Shown here: piece by piece, positions 50,720 to 60,227 of the stretch
How positions within the stretch are numbered: position 1 is the stretch's first letter
How the letters are laid out: each line of letters opens with the position of its first letter
Source of the DNA: an uncultured Campylobacteraceae bacterium
GTDB lineage: Bacteria > Campylobacterota > Campylobacteria > Campylobacterales > Arcobacteraceae
Reading direction: 5' to 3'
DNA length: 64,000 nt
Assembly (NCBI GenBank): GCA_937138295.1
Contig: CAKZOX010000019.1
Coordinates: forward strand, 1 to 64,000
Made by a program: the position numbers and the translations under genes
The notes under the pieces: model-generated
The model's database searches: none
Told to the model about the DNA's origin: nothing
The model's input: only the letters and a program-made list of their open reading frames with translations

Positions 50720-52135
50720 ATGAATTCAAAATTTGAGAAATTAATTCAAAAACTAGAAAATAGAGGTATCAGTCTAAATAATTATATCTCCTCTAATGAT
50801 ATTGAAAATTTAGCAAATGATTTAGACATATATGAAGCAGAACTATTAGCTCAAAATGAAGAATTGATTTCAAAGGAGTTTGAAAATAAAAAGCTCATAG
50901 AAAAGCTTAATGTTATTTTTCAAAATGCTCCAAGTCCATATTTTTTATTAGATGAAAATTTAAATGTAGTAAACTATAACTTAGAAGCAAGATTGAATTT
51001 TAATTTAAATAAAACAAATAATAAAAACTATTTTCCATTTTTTTGTTTACAAGAAGAAAGAAATGATTTTTTAGATTGGATTTTAAAAAAGAATTTTAAA
51101 AATGAAACATATGAAACTTATCTTAATGTATCTAAAAATGAAAAACAAAAGTTTAAAATTAATATAAAAGAAATTAGTGGATTTGAAGAGTTTAATTATT
51201 TAGTTTCATTAACTTCAATAGAAAAAGAAATGAAACTTTTAAATGAAATAAAAGAGTTAGAAGAAAATAAACTAAAGAACTTAAAGAAATTTATTGATAG
51301 TCTAACAGATATTATTGTTTTAACTGATGGAAAACTAATAAAAGACGCTAATAAAAGACTATTTGACTTTTTTGATTATGATAACTTAGAAGATTTTTTA
51401 GCAAATCATAAGTGTATATGTGAATTTTTTATTGAAGATTATGAATTTTTTCATTTAAAAAAAATTGATAATAATAGTAGTTGGATTGATTATATTAAAA
51501 AACTCGAACCATCAAAAAGAATAGTTTCAATGAAATCAAAAAATGATAATATTCATATTTTTGGCGTACATATAAATGAGTTTTCAGATAATTTATATTC
51601 AATAGTTTTTTCAAATGAAACTAGTAGTTATTTAGAAAAATCAGTATTAAAGAATAAAGTATTAAAAGATAAGTTAACTGATGCTTATAACAGAGAATTC
51701 TTTGAAATTAAAATAGATAAAATGATAAATAATCTAAGTAATGAAAATACACAATTTACATTAACTATGATTGACATAGATTTTTTCAAAAATGTTAATG
51801 ATACTTATGGTCATAATGTAGGTGATAAAGTTTTAATTGAATTAGTAAAATTGATTAAAAAACATTCAAGATCAAATGATATTTTAGTTAGATGGGGTGG
51901 GGAAGAATTTATTTTAGTTATGAAAATAGAAAATAAAGACTCATTATATAAAGCCATTGAAAACTTAAGAATTACTATAGAGATGCATGATTTTCAAGAA
52001 ATAGGGCATTTAAATTGCTCATTTGGAGGAACATTTTATTCTTTAGGTGAAGATATTTTAGAAACTGTTTCAAGAGCTGATAAGGCCTTATATATTTCTA
52101 AAAACAATGGTAGAAATCAAACTAATATTCTTTAG
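50720..52135 (+). CDS. PAS-GGDEF diguanylate cyclase
   Basis: A 471-residue soluble protein. N-terminal helical region (1-70), a PAS-like domain (about 70-170: FQNAPSPYFLLDENLNVVNY), a second less clear PAS-like region (about 185-300), then GGDEF (about 310-470) with LTDAYNREFFEIKI, the active site RWGGEEF near 392-398 and an RxxD I-site (RSND) before it. It makes cyclic di-GMP. Third signalling gene after the SCO-like gene. Stop overlaps the convergent TauE gene by four bases. Confidence 0.9.
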   Translation: MNSKFEKLIQKLENRGISLNNYISSNDIENLANDLDIYEAELLAQNEELISKEFENKKLIEKLNVIFQNAPSPYFLLDENLNVVNYNLEARLNFNLNKTNNKNYFPFFCLQEERNDFLDWILKKNFKNETYETYLNVSKNEKQKFKINIKEISGFEEFNYLVSLTSIEKEMKLLNEIKELEENKLKNLKKFIDSLTDIIVLTDGKLIKDANKRLFDFFDYDNLEDFLANHKCICEFFIEDYEFFHLKKIDNNSSWIDYIKKLEPSKRIVSMKSKNDNIHIFGVHINEFSDNLYSIVFSNETSSYLEKSVLKNKVLKDKLTDAYNREFFEIKIDKMINNLSNENTQFTLTMIDIDFFKNVNDTYGHNVGDKVLIELVKLIKKHSRSNDILVRWGGEEFILVMKIENKDSLYKAIENLRITIEMHDFQEIGHLNCSFGGTFYSLGEDILETVSRADKALYISKNNGRNQTNIL

Positions 52136-52866
52136 AAAAATAGTTTATTTACCATTGCAATTAATATTAAAATATTTAAAAGTAATATGAACTTTTTATA
52201 TGAATTAGATTGAATTTTACCCTTAGCTAATATTCCAAAATAAACACCCACTAAAGAACAAATTCCAACTATCGCACCTTCTTTATAAAGCATTTGATCT
52301 ATTAAAGATAAAGATATAAAACCAGCTACTGAAGAAAAAATTACAAAAAATAAACCTAAAGCAGTTGCAGTTTTTAAATCATATCTTAAAAAACCAACTA
52401 ACACAGGTGTTAATAAAATAGACCCACCTATACCAATACTCATTGCAACAATACCGATACAAAATCCAATTACAAATAAAGCTAATTTATTTACTTGTTT
52501 TGGACCTTCTTTATTTTCTGCAGGTGATTTGAATATTTTAACAATAGAATAAACTAAGATAGCTAAAAATAAATACTGTAAAGTTTCATTTGAAACATGA
52601 GAGATTATAAATCCATTTTGTAGACCACCTACAAAACCACCAATACCTATTACTAAACCATCTTTTAAAACATTTTTAGCTTTTTTAGAGTTAAGAAATG
52701 AACCATAAATAGATGAAAAAACCATTTGCATAATAGAAATTGAAACGGCTTCTTTCATCACATATCCAGCATATAAAAGCATAGGTACTAAAATCATACC
52801 TCCACCAACTCCAAAGAAACCAGATATAAATCCAGTTATAGTTCCAAAAATTGCTAATTCAATCAA
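52132..52866 (-). CDS. TauE/SafE-family membrane protein
   Basis: A 244-residue protein with eight membrane helices in two repeats. Repeat openings GFISGFFGVGGGMILVPMLL and GIVAMSIGIGGSILLTPVLV are the TauE/SafE (DUF81) signature. Relatives export sulfite, sulfoacetate or other organic anions. Placement one base after cysE fits a sulfur-related role, which remains inference. Confidence 0.9.
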   Translation of the reverse strand: MIELAIFGTITGFISGFFGVGGGMILVPMLLYAGYVMKEAVSISIMQMVFSSIYGSFLNSKKAKNVLKDGLVIGIGGFVGGLQNGFIISHVSNETLQYLFLAILVYSIVKIFKSPAENKEGPKQVNKLALFVIGFCIGIVAMSIGIGGSILLTPVLVGFLRYDLKTATALGLFFVIFSSVAGFISLSLIDQMLYKEGAIVGICSLVGVYFGILAKGKIQSNSYKKFILLLNILILIAMVNKLFF

Positions 52867-52867
52867 C

Positions 52868-53623
52868 TTAGTTCTTCTTAATAGAATTCATAGCGTCAAT
52901 AAATTTAGTATACTCTTCTTCTAAAGTTTTATCTTTAGAACTTACATCAATACCATCTTCTTCTTTTAATGCAACTTCTAAGATATGAATTCTTTCAATA
53001 AGATATTTAAACATCTCTTTATTGATATCAGGAAGATTATTATGACCTAATTTAGTATGTCTATCATCTCTTTTAATGATTTTAGCAGGAACACCAACAG
53101 CAGTAGAATTTTTTGGAACATCACATACAACTACTGAGTTTGCACCAATTTTAGAATTTTTACCAATTGTAATATTTCCTAAAACCTTTGCTCCACTTCC
53201 CACAACAACATTTGATTTAATAGTAGGGTGTCTTTTCCCTTTATCTAAACTAACTCCACCTAAAGTTACACCTTGATAGATTAATACATCATCTTCAATA
53301 ATTGTAGTTGCTCCAATCACAACTCCAATAGCGTGGTCAATAAATACTCTTCTACCAATTGTTGCAGCAGGGTGAATATCTGTTTTTGTAAATAAAGAAG
53401 AGAATCCAACTAAAACCCTAGATAATCTTTTCCAACCTCTATTGTATAATCTATTGGCAATTCTGTGATTTACTATTGCCCAAACACCTGGGTAGTTAAA
53501 AAATAATTCAACATTTGAATCTAAAGCAGGGTCATTTAATTTTGGTACAGAAAAATCTTCTTTTATTTGAGCCCATAACGATAATTTATCTTCATTTATT
53601 TCAGTTTGTTTTTCACTCATCAT
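52868..53623 (-). CDS. cysE: Serine O-acetyltransferase
   Basis: A 251-residue acetyltransferase that makes O-acetylserine from serine and acetyl-CoA, the first step of cysteine synthesis. Left-handed beta-helix hexapeptides are visible (DIHPAATIGRRVFIDHAIGV, GATTIIEDDVLIYQGVTLGG, KRHPTIKSNVVVGSGAKVLG). Catalytic residues lie in FIDHAIGVVIG and RHPTI. Start MMSE; overlaps the end of speA by 11 bases, with GGAG five bases before the ATG. Confidence 0.95.
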   Translation of the reverse strand: MMSEKQTEINEDKLSLWAQIKEDFSVPKLNDPALDSNVELFFNYPGVWAIVNHRIANRLYNRGWKRLSRVLVGFSSLFTKTDIHPAATIGRRVFIDHAIGVVIGATTIIEDDVLIYQGVTLGGVSLDKGKRHPTIKSNVVVGSGAKVLGNITIGKNSKIGANSVVVCDVPKNSTAVGVPAKIIKRDDRHTKLGHNNLPDINKEMFKYLIERIHILEVALKEEDGIDVSSKDKTLEEEYTKFIDAMNSIKKN

Positions 53624-55424
53624 AATAACTCCATATAGTTTTTAAATAGCTGTTTTGTTGTAAGTATGTCTCAATATCTTTATATAATTCAAAAGGAAGA
53701 TTTGCTTGAAGTACACTTCTGATTTCAGTAGGGTCATAATCAATATCTTCTAAAATATCTTCTATTTTTTGAGACTCTAATATTTTTTCTAAAACAACAT
53801 TATCATCTTTATCAAATACAACATTTACTTCTGTTGGATGTGAAAAAAGATTGTGTTTCATTCCTAATGTATCTTGATATGCACCAACATTAAAGAAACC
53901 TAAGAAGTAATCTTGTTTGTTTAAGTTGATATCATGTAAATACAATGGTTTTTTTGCATCAAATGGTAATTCTCCATCACTATCACAAGTGATATCCCAT
54001 AAAGATGCACTTCTAGTTGGTTTCTTATCTAAATGACTTATAGGCATAATAGGAAACTCTTGGTCAATACCCCAATAATCAGGTAAAGATTGAAATAATG
54101 AGAAGTTTAATAAGTACTTTTCTTGAATATTCTGATCAATATTTTTAAGTTCTTCATAATCATCAACCTCTAAAAATGAAATAGCTTTTTTAATAATTTG
54201 ATGTGTTAAGATTTCAGCATTTGATCTATCTTGTAAATCAATGTAACCTAAATCAAATAGAGTTAAAAGTGATTCCATATGATCGATACTATCGTGCATA
54301 TATTCGTATGCAGTTTTTTTACTCATGTCTTTGTGTAGTTCAGAAAGTTCTTGTATTAAAGGTGGATTAACTTCTTTTAGATTTAAGTGTTCCAGTTCAT
54401 ATTCTGTAGAAAATAGTTCTAAAACAGGAGTAATTAAAACAGTAGAAGCGGCACTAATAAATCTTCCCGATTCTGTGAAAATGTTTGGTTCTTCAACACC
54501 TTTTTGCCTTGCAATCTCTTTTAATGTAAAAACAACATCATTTGCAAACTCTGTTAAAGAATAAAATCTTGTTCTTTCATAGGCACTATACTCAACAGCT
54601 AAACCTCCACCAATATTAATAGAATTTAGTTTATTAGCACCTAAGTTTTTTAAAGCTGCATAAATATGACCAGATTCCCTTAATGCTTTTTTTAGAGGTT
54701 TAATAGAGTTCATCGCTGAACCAATATGAAAGTGAATCATAGTTAAATTGTCTTGGATATTTGTCTCTTCCATAAGTTCAAAGGCTTCAAGTATTTCAGT
54801 TGATGTTAAACCAAATTTAGAATTTATTCCACCACTTTTTGCCCATAAACCGCTTCCACCACTATGAAGTCTAACTCTTATCCCTACATTTGGACACTCT
54901 AATTTTGTTTCTTTTAATACCTCTACAATCATTTCAAGTTCATTTAAACCTTCTATAATCACTGAAATATTGTGACCCATAGCTTTAGCAATAAAACAAA
55001 TGTGAATCATTTCTTTATCTTTAAAACCATTTACAGTAATTGGTGAACCAATATTATTGTAAGTCATTGCTAAAATTAATTCAGCTTTACTTCCAGCTTC
55101 CAAACCATAATTATGTTTACCACCAGCTTCAACTAGAGGTAATACAAAGTTTGGTAACTGATTAACTTTTAGAGGAAATACGGCATTGAATTTACCTTTA
55201 TAGTTGTACTCTTTTATACTTTTACTAAAAGCACCATACAAGGTAGTTATTTGCTTTTTAGTAATATGTGGGAACCTTAGTAATAATGGTCCTTTAAAGT
55301 CTTGATCTCTGATCTCTTTAACAATCGATAATAATGATGGTTTTGAACCATAATTTACTTTTACAAGGTCTTTATCAACATAAAAATTGCTATCACCCCA
55401 TATATCAATACCATAGTTTTTCAA
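53613..55424 (-). CDS. speA: Biosynthetic arginine decarboxylase
   Basis: A 603-residue PLP enzyme (fold III) converting arginine to agmatine for polyamine synthesis. PLP lysine in VFPLKVNQ; GLEAGSKAELILAM, the glycine-rich phosphate-binding INIGGGLAVEY, and PTRSASLWDITCDSDGELPF (active-site cysteine and second-subunit aspartate) are present. Somewhat shorter than E. coli SpeA, but no block is missing. It starts one base after the hisS stop, so co-transcribed with it. Confidence 0.96.
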   Translation of the reverse strand: MKNYGIDIWGDSNFYVDKDLVKVNYGSKPSLLSIVKEIRDQDFKGPLLLRFPHITKKQITTLYGAFSKSIKEYNYKGKFNAVFPLKVNQLPNFVLPLVEAGGKHNYGLEAGSKAELILAMTYNNIGSPITVNGFKDKEMIHICFIAKAMGHNISVIIEGLNELEMIVEVLKETKLECPNVGIRVRLHSGGSGLWAKSGGINSKFGLTSTEILEAFELMEETNIQDNLTMIHFHIGSAMNSIKPLKKALRESGHIYAALKNLGANKLNSINIGGGLAVEYSAYERTRFYSLTEFANDVVFTLKEIARQKGVEEPNIFTESGRFISAASTVLITPVLELFSTEYELEHLNLKEVNPPLIQELSELHKDMSKKTAYEYMHDSIDHMESLLTLFDLGYIDLQDRSNAEILTHQIIKKAISFLEVDDYEELKNIDQNIQEKYLLNFSLFQSLPDYWGIDQEFPIMPISHLDKKPTRSASLWDITCDSDGELPFDAKKPLYLHDINLNKQDYFLGFFNVGAYQDTLGMKHNLFSHPTEVNVVFDKDDNVVLEKILESQKIEDILEDIDYDPTEIRSVLQANLPFELYKDIETYLQQNSYLKTIWSYYDE

Positions 55425-56648
55425 TTAAAATTCCTCTAAATTAATGTTACTTTCTTCATTTGTTTTAATGTTTTTTACAAATATTGTATTATTTTTTAGT
55501 TCATCTTCCCCAACTAATGCAACAATTGTAGCACCTTTTTTATCTGCTATTTTAAAGTGCTTTGAAAAACCTCTTGATGAATATTCTAATACAGTTTTGA
55601 TTTCTTTTCTTTTTTTATTAGCAATTTTAGTTATTACATTTAATGCATCTTCACTCATAGCACCTATATAAAGTACATCTTGAGTATCTTCTTTAACTTT
55701 TATTAATTCTAATAATCTTTCAATACCAATAGCAAAACCAATAGCAGGTGTTGCTTTACCACCTAGAAATTCAACTAATCTATCGTATCTTCCACCACCT
55801 GCAATTGCACTTTGAGCACCAATTTCATCACTTACAAATTCAAATGCAGTTTTTGAGTAGTAATCTAACCCTCTAACTAAATTTGAATCAACTGTGTACT
55901 CAACATTATTAAAATCAAGTATTTCTTTTAACTTATCAAAGTCTGTATCACAAGACTCACATAACGAGTTTGTAATTCTAGGTGCATCTGTTAATAATAA
56001 TTGACAGTTATCATTTTTACAATCAAGTACTCTAATAGGATTTGTTTCTATCCTTCTATTACAGTCTTCGCATAGTTTCTCTTTAAATGAAGTAAGATGA
56101 GAAATTAGGTTTTCTTTATATGGAGGCATACACTCTTTACACCCTAAAGAGTTTAACAATAATTTAAATTTAATACCGAAGAAATCTAAAATATCCTTAA
56201 TCATAAGAATAATATTAGCATCTTCATAAACAGAACTTACACCAAAAACTTCACATCCAAATTGGTGAAATTCTCTAAGTCTTCCTTTTTGAGGTCTCTC
56301 ATATCTAAACATCGGACCATAGTAATACCATCTGTTTTCTCCACCAGCTCTATCTAGTTTCTTTTCAACAAAATGTCTTACAACTCCAGCAGTACCTTCA
56401 GGTCTTAAACATACGTCATTTTCACCTTTGTCAATAAATTGATACATCTCTTTATTAACGATATCAGAACTCTCACCAACTGATCTTTTAAACAGATTTG
56501 TTTCTTCTAAAAGGGGAGTTTCTATATAACAGAAACCATAATTTTGTGCAATTTTAGCTGCATTATCCACAAAATATGTAAATAGCTCACTATCGTGATT
56601 TACTATATCCTTCATACCTCTTAAACTTTGAATTGTCTGTTTACTCAT
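55425..56648 (-). CDS. hisS: Histidyl-tRNA synthetase
   Basis: A 407-residue class II synthetase. Motif 2 is FRYERPQKGRLREFHQFG; histidine-specific blocks are VRGLDYYSKTAFEF and AIAGGGRYDRLVEFLGG; motif 3 is AIGFAIGIERLL. A zinc-like CEDCNRR/CxxC cluster appears in the insertion (CEDCNRRIET, CESCDTDF), as in many bacterial HisRS. C-terminal anticodon-binding domain present. Start overlaps the tmk 3' end by eight bases. Confidence 0.97.
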   Translation of the reverse strand: MSKQTIQSLRGMKDIVNHDSELFTYFVDNAAKIAQNYGFCYIETPLLEETNLFKRSVGESSDIVNKEMYQFIDKGENDVCLRPEGTAGVVRHFVEKKLDRAGGENRWYYYGPMFRYERPQKGRLREFHQFGCEVFGVSSVYEDANIILMIKDILDFFGIKFKLLLNSLGCKECMPPYKENLISHLTSFKEKLCEDCNRRIETNPIRVLDCKNDNCQLLLTDAPRITNSLCESCDTDFDKLKEILDFNNVEYTVDSNLVRGLDYYSKTAFEFVSDEIGAQSAIAGGGRYDRLVEFLGGKATPAIGFAIGIERLLELIKVKEDTQDVLYIGAMSEDALNVITKIANKKRKEIKTVLEYSSRGFSKHFKIADKKGATIVALVGEDELKNNTIFVKNIKTNEESNINLEEF

Positions 56649-57207
56649 TTAAAAAATCCTCAATTTTGTTTTCTATTTCTTCTATACTTAAACTTGCATC
56701 AATCACAACATGATTTAAGTTTAATTTTTTTACAGTTTCTTTCATTCTATTTTGAATATTCAGAAGATAATCAATTCCTCTTAATTCTATAGAATCATTT
56801 TCTTTAGCTGATAATCTACTTACTAATTCATTTTTACTTAATTCTAAAATTATTACATGGCTTGGTAGTATATTACTTGTAGCTGTTTTGTTTAAATCAA
56901 TCATCTCATCTAATGGAAACTTCGTAGCATAAGCAATTCCCGATATTACCGACCTATCAGAGATAATTGTATTATTAATATTAGGCTTTATTACTTCTAC
57001 AATATGTTCAGCTCTATCGGCCAAAAAAAGAAACATCTCAGCTATATTTGATTTAGCTTCTCCACCTAAAGCCATAGTTCTAAGTTTCACACCAAGGTCT
57101 GTTCCACCTGGTTCTTTTGTAAATATAGCTTCTGGAAATTTTGATTTTAATGCACTTATTTGTGTTGATTTTCCAGCTGTATCAACCCCTTCAATTACTA
57201 CATACAT
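56641..57207 (-). CDS. tmk: Thymidylate kinase
   Basis: A 188-residue kinase phosphorylating dTMP to dTDP. P-loop VIEGVDTAGKSTQ, DR-x motif FLFLADRAEHI, SDRSVISGIAY and the lid region. Slightly short but complete. The start overlaps the coaD 3' end by ten bases. Confidence 0.95.
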   Translation of the reverse strand: MYVVIEGVDTAGKSTQISALKSKFPEAIFTKEPGGTDLGVKLRTMALGGEAKSNIAEMFLFLADRAEHIVEVIKPNINNTIISDRSVISGIAYATKFPLDEMIDLNKTATSNILPSHVIILELSKNELVSRLSAKENDSIELRGIDYLLNIQNRMKETVKKLNLNHVVIDASLSIEEIENKIEDFLNE

Positions 57208-57683
57208 TCATATACTTCTTTTGGAATTAAATGATCATATTTACCATCAAATCTAATGATTTCCCTTACTATTGTTGAAGAAACAAATGCGTTTTCAAGT
57301 GATGGCATTAAATACAATGTTTCAATTTTTTTATTTATTGAAGCATTTGCATATCCCATTTGAAGTTCATATTCAAAATCAGAAACTGCTCTAAGACCCC
57401 TAATAATAGTGTTTACCTTTAATTGTGTAGCTAAATCTACTAATAAAGTATCAAAACCAATCACTCTTACATTTTTTATATTTTTTGTTGCTTCTTCAAC
57501 AAATTTAACCCTTTGTTCATGGCTAAACATAGGGCCTTTTCTTTCACTTTGTGCCACAGCAACAATTACTTCATCAAAAATATTTGAAGCCCTTCTTACG
57601 ATATCTACATGACCATTTGTAATTGGATCAAAAGTACCGCTGTAAATGGCTTTTTTGTAAGTACCATCTTCATTGTTGTTCAT
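57198..57683 (-). CDS. coaD: Pantetheine-phosphate adenylyltransferase
   Basis: A 161-residue enzyme of coenzyme A synthesis. AIYSGTFDPITNGHVDIVRR carries the TxxH nucleotidyl-transfer motif, IIRGLRAVSDFEYELQM is the substrate block and SSTIVREI the C-terminal motif. An upstream ATG would add 11 residues; ATG 57683 gives normal family length, lies one base after the ubiX stop and follows GGA at eight bases, so I use it. Confidence 0.96.
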   Translation of the reverse strand: MNNNEDGTYKKAIYSGTFDPITNGHVDIVRRASNIFDEVIVAVAQSERKGPMFSHEQRVKFVEEATKNIKNVRVIGFDTLLVDLATQLKVNTIIRGLRAVSDFEYELQMGYANASINKKIETLYLMPSLENAFVSSTIVREIIRFDGKYDHLIPKEVYECM

Positions 57684-57684
57684 A

Positions 57685-58239
57685 TTATTTCCATCTTTCA
57701 TAAAGTTTATTATCAATTTTTAACATATCGAACCACTTACCAATTAAGAAGTTTTCCATATCTTCTAGTGATTTTACATTAGAATAATATCCTAAAATTG
57801 GGGGAGCAATAGTTACATTTAATCTTGAAAGTTTTAACATGTTTTCAAGATTTATACTATTTAAAGGCATTTCTCTAGGTGCAATTACAATTTCTCTTTT
57901 CTCTTTTAGCATAACTGTAAAAGCTCTAGTTATCAAAGAATCAGATATTCCAACACTAAATTTTGCAAGTGTATTCATAGAACAAGGAATAACAATCATC
58001 TTATCAACTTTAAATGATCCAGAAGCTATACAAGCCCCAATATCACTATCTTTTAAGTAAGTAATATTAGGTTTGTTAACTAATAATTCTTTTATGTTTT
58101 TCCCTGTTTCAAGTTTTAGAGCTTTTTTAGCACTTTGAGAAACCACTAAAAACACTTCAATGTCTTCAGGGATTTTATTTACAAAATTAAGCCCTAAATT
58201 TGAACCGCTAGCTCCAGATATAGCTACTGTTAATTTCAA
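57685..58239 (-). CDS. ubiX: Flavin prenyltransferase UbiX
   Basis: A 184-residue flavoprotein that prenylates FMN to make the cofactor of UbiD decarboxylases. FMN-binding SGASGSNLGLNFV, the serine-rich VVSQSAKK, VIPCSMNTLAKFSVGISDSL and the PREMPLNSINLENML block are present. First gene of the minus-strand housekeeping run ubiX-coaD-tmk-hisS-speA-cysE-TauE. The 212 bases upstream (58240-58451) are AT-rich, with a CTTAAATTTAAG palindrome near 58340 and no ORF. Confidence 0.94.
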   Translation of the reverse strand: MKLTVAISGASGSNLGLNFVNKIPEDIEVFLVVSQSAKKALKLETGKNIKELLVNKPNITYLKDSDIGACIASGSFKVDKMIVIPCSMNTLAKFSVGISDSLITRAFTVMLKEKREIVIAPREMPLNSINLENMLKLSRLNVTIAPPILGYYSNVKSLEDMENFLIGKWFDMLKIDNKLYERWK

Positions 58240-58451
58240 ATTGAATCCTTTTTTTGCCTGTAAATTTATAGATATATTATCAAAAAAATCCTTTAAAAAA
58301 AATTCGAGTTTTGAAGATAAAAATAAGCTGAAATATTACTTAAATTTAAGCTAAGTTTAAAATAACAATATGTATAATATTTAATAATTTAAATTTAACA
58401 AAATGAAAAAATAATTTAGTTTTATTTATATAAAATGTACAAGGAAAATAG

Positions 58452-59093
58452 ATGTCTAGGATTTTAAGTTTTGTAAGATTAAATAAAAATAATCAAGTTT
58501 ATAGTCAAATTCAAATTGATGCAATTAGCAAATATGTTGAAGAAAAAAATATCAATGTGAACAAGAGTTTTGAGATAGAAATTAATCTTCCTCGAGAAGA
58601 ATCAAATCTTATGCAGTTATTAGAAAATTGTGAAAAAAATGACACCCTTTTGATTTATGATTTAAATGTTTTAGGAAGAACAACTGAAACAATTATTGAA
58701 ATTGTAAAATTTCTTTTAGCAAGTAATATTAGAATTTTAGTAATAAATCAAAATTTAGATTTAGTAGACAATAATGACATGCTTACTAAAATGATTTTAG
58801 GTGTGATGTCTATGACATTAAATTTGGAAAAAGATTTAATGAGCTTAAGAACTAAAGAAGCTTTAACCCAAAAGAAACTAAATGGAATTAGTTTAGGAAA
58901 ACCAAAGGGTACAATTCAAAAATCAAAATTTGATAAACAAAGGGATAAAATTGAAGAGCTTTTAGCTTTAGGCTTATCTGTTAGAAAAATAGCAAAACTT
59001 TTAGGCTATAACAATCACATTGGTTTAAACAATTATGTTAAGAAAAGAAAAATTAGAGAAGCATTACCAAATATTCTTGACGTAGCTAGTTAG
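58452..59093 (+). CDS. Serine-recombinase-like protein lacking the catalytic serine
   Basis: A 213-residue protein with the resolvase/invertase layout: N-terminal catalytic-type domain (1-130; DTLLIYDLNVLGRTTETIIE, VMSMTLNLEKDLMSLRTKEAL, KKLNGISLGKPKG) and a C-terminal helix-turn-helix (about 155-200; LLALGLSVRKIAKLLGY). The family opening Y-x-R-V-S is here FVRLN, so the nucleophilic serine is asparagine N11, and of the LDRLGR arginines the first is replaced (NVLGR, V73). It probably cannot cut DNA. It may act as a DNA-binding regulator; no att-like repeats or mobile genes are nearby. AAGGA lies eight bases before the ATG. Confidence 0.82.
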   Translation: MSRILSFVRLNKNNQVYSQIQIDAISKYVEEKNINVNKSFEIEINLPREESNLMQLLENCEKNDTLLIYDLNVLGRTTETIIEIVKFLLASNIRILVINQNLDLVDNNDMLTKMILGVMSMTLNLEKDLMSLRTKEALTQKKLNGISLGKPKGTIQKSKFDKQRDKIEELLALGLSVRKIAKLLGYNNHIGLNNYVKKRKIREALPNILDVAS

Positions 59094-59142
59094 GGATAAT
59101 AAAAACTAATCTTACAAAAGTTTAAATTATAAATATTTTTTA

Positions 59143-59148
59143 TATAAT
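59143..59148 (+). promoter_or_regulatory. -10 box placed for leaderless transcription of the YeiH-like gene
   Basis: TATAAT at 59143-59148 ends six bases before ATG 59155, so transcription would begin on the start codon. No ribosome site is present between them. Confidence 0.5.
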
Positions 59149-59154
59149 TCCGCC

Positions 59155-60123
59155 ATGAATAAGGCTTATGGAATTATATTATGTATTTTAATCGCTATTT
59201 CAGCGATGTTTTTATCTCAGTATATTGTAATTGGTTCAATTGCAATTGCAATTATACTAGGTGCAATAGTTGGGAATACTATTCCTTTATCTGACAAATT
59301 TAATCCTGGAATTACCTTTAGTGAAAAAACATTATTGGCTATTGCTATTTCACTTTTAGGTATAAATCTTGATTTTAATGTTTTATTAGAATTAGGATTT
59401 CAAACATTATTAATCATTATTGTTTCAATGATTGCTACAATTTCTTTTGGAATTTTCCTATCAAAAAAATTAAAGTTTGAACAAAACTTTGCTTCAATTT
59501 TAGCTATTGGTAATGGTGTATGTGGAAGTGCGGCAATTGCAGCTACTAAAGATATAGTAAAATTAGATAAAGAGAAATCTGCTTTAGCGATAGCTATTGT
59601 TAATTTACTTGGTACTATGGGTTTATTTGTTTTACCTATAGTTGGTGTTTTACTTGGATTAAATGATACAGAGTTAGGAATTTTACTAGGTAATACTTTA
59701 CAATCAGTTGGTCATGCTGTAGCAGCTGGATTTAGTGTAAATGAAGCAGTAGGTCAAAGTGCAACTATTACTAAAATGGGAAGAATCCTACTTTTAACAC
59801 CTGTAATTTTTTGGCTTATTTGGTACACTTCAAAAAAACATAGTTTAGAAAAAGCAGAAAAAAAGACAAAACTTCAAGTGCCACCTTTTGTAATTGGATT
59901 TGTTTTATTTTCTATAATTGCCACTAGTGGAGTTTTGCCTTCAAATATTATTGAACTAATTTCAGAAGCTTCAAAAATAGCTTTAATTTTAGCTATGAGT
60001 GCTATTGGTTTAAAAATTAGTTTTAATGCAATTAAAAAGACTGGTTGGGATGCATTTGTTCTAGCTGGTTATATCTTTAAATTTCAAATTGTATTATCAA
60101 TTATTTTAATAGCATTTATTTAA
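59155..60123 (+). CDS. YeiH/UPF0324-family membrane transporter
   Basis: A 322-residue protein with about ten membrane helices. GIAISLLGINLDFNVLLELG-like block (LLAIAISLLGINLDF), AIGNGVCGSAAIAATKDIV and GNTLQSVGHAVAAGFSVNE are the signature of the YeiH (putative sulfate exporter) family. Substrate unproven. ATG follows a -10 box at six bases, suggesting a leaderless message. Confidence 0.9.
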   Translation: MNKAYGIILCILIAISAMFLSQYIVIGSIAIAIILGAIVGNTIPLSDKFNPGITFSEKTLLAIAISLLGINLDFNVLLELGFQTLLIIIVSMIATISFGIFLSKKLKFEQNFASILAIGNGVCGSAAIAATKDIVKLDKEKSALAIAIVNLLGTMGLFVLPIVGVLLGLNDTELGILLGNTLQSVGHAVAAGFSVNEAVGQSATITKMGRILLLTPVIFWLIWYTSKKHSLEKAEKKTKLQVPPFVIGFVLFSIIATSGVLPSNIIELISEASKIALILAMSAIGLKISFNAIKKTGWDAFVLAGYIFKFQIVLSIILIAFI

Positions 60124-60227
60124 ATATATATTGCTATTAGAAATCTCTTAGGAATTAAACTTTATTAAACCACCCTTCATTTTTCTTTGTGTATACTATT
60201 AGCCATTTATATTATTGGAGAAGATTT

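Noticed and set aside
58452-59093. Active resolvase/integrase marking a mobile element
   Set aside because: Catalytic serine missing, no transposase partner, no flanking direct or inverted repeats, and the neighbours are housekeeping genes.
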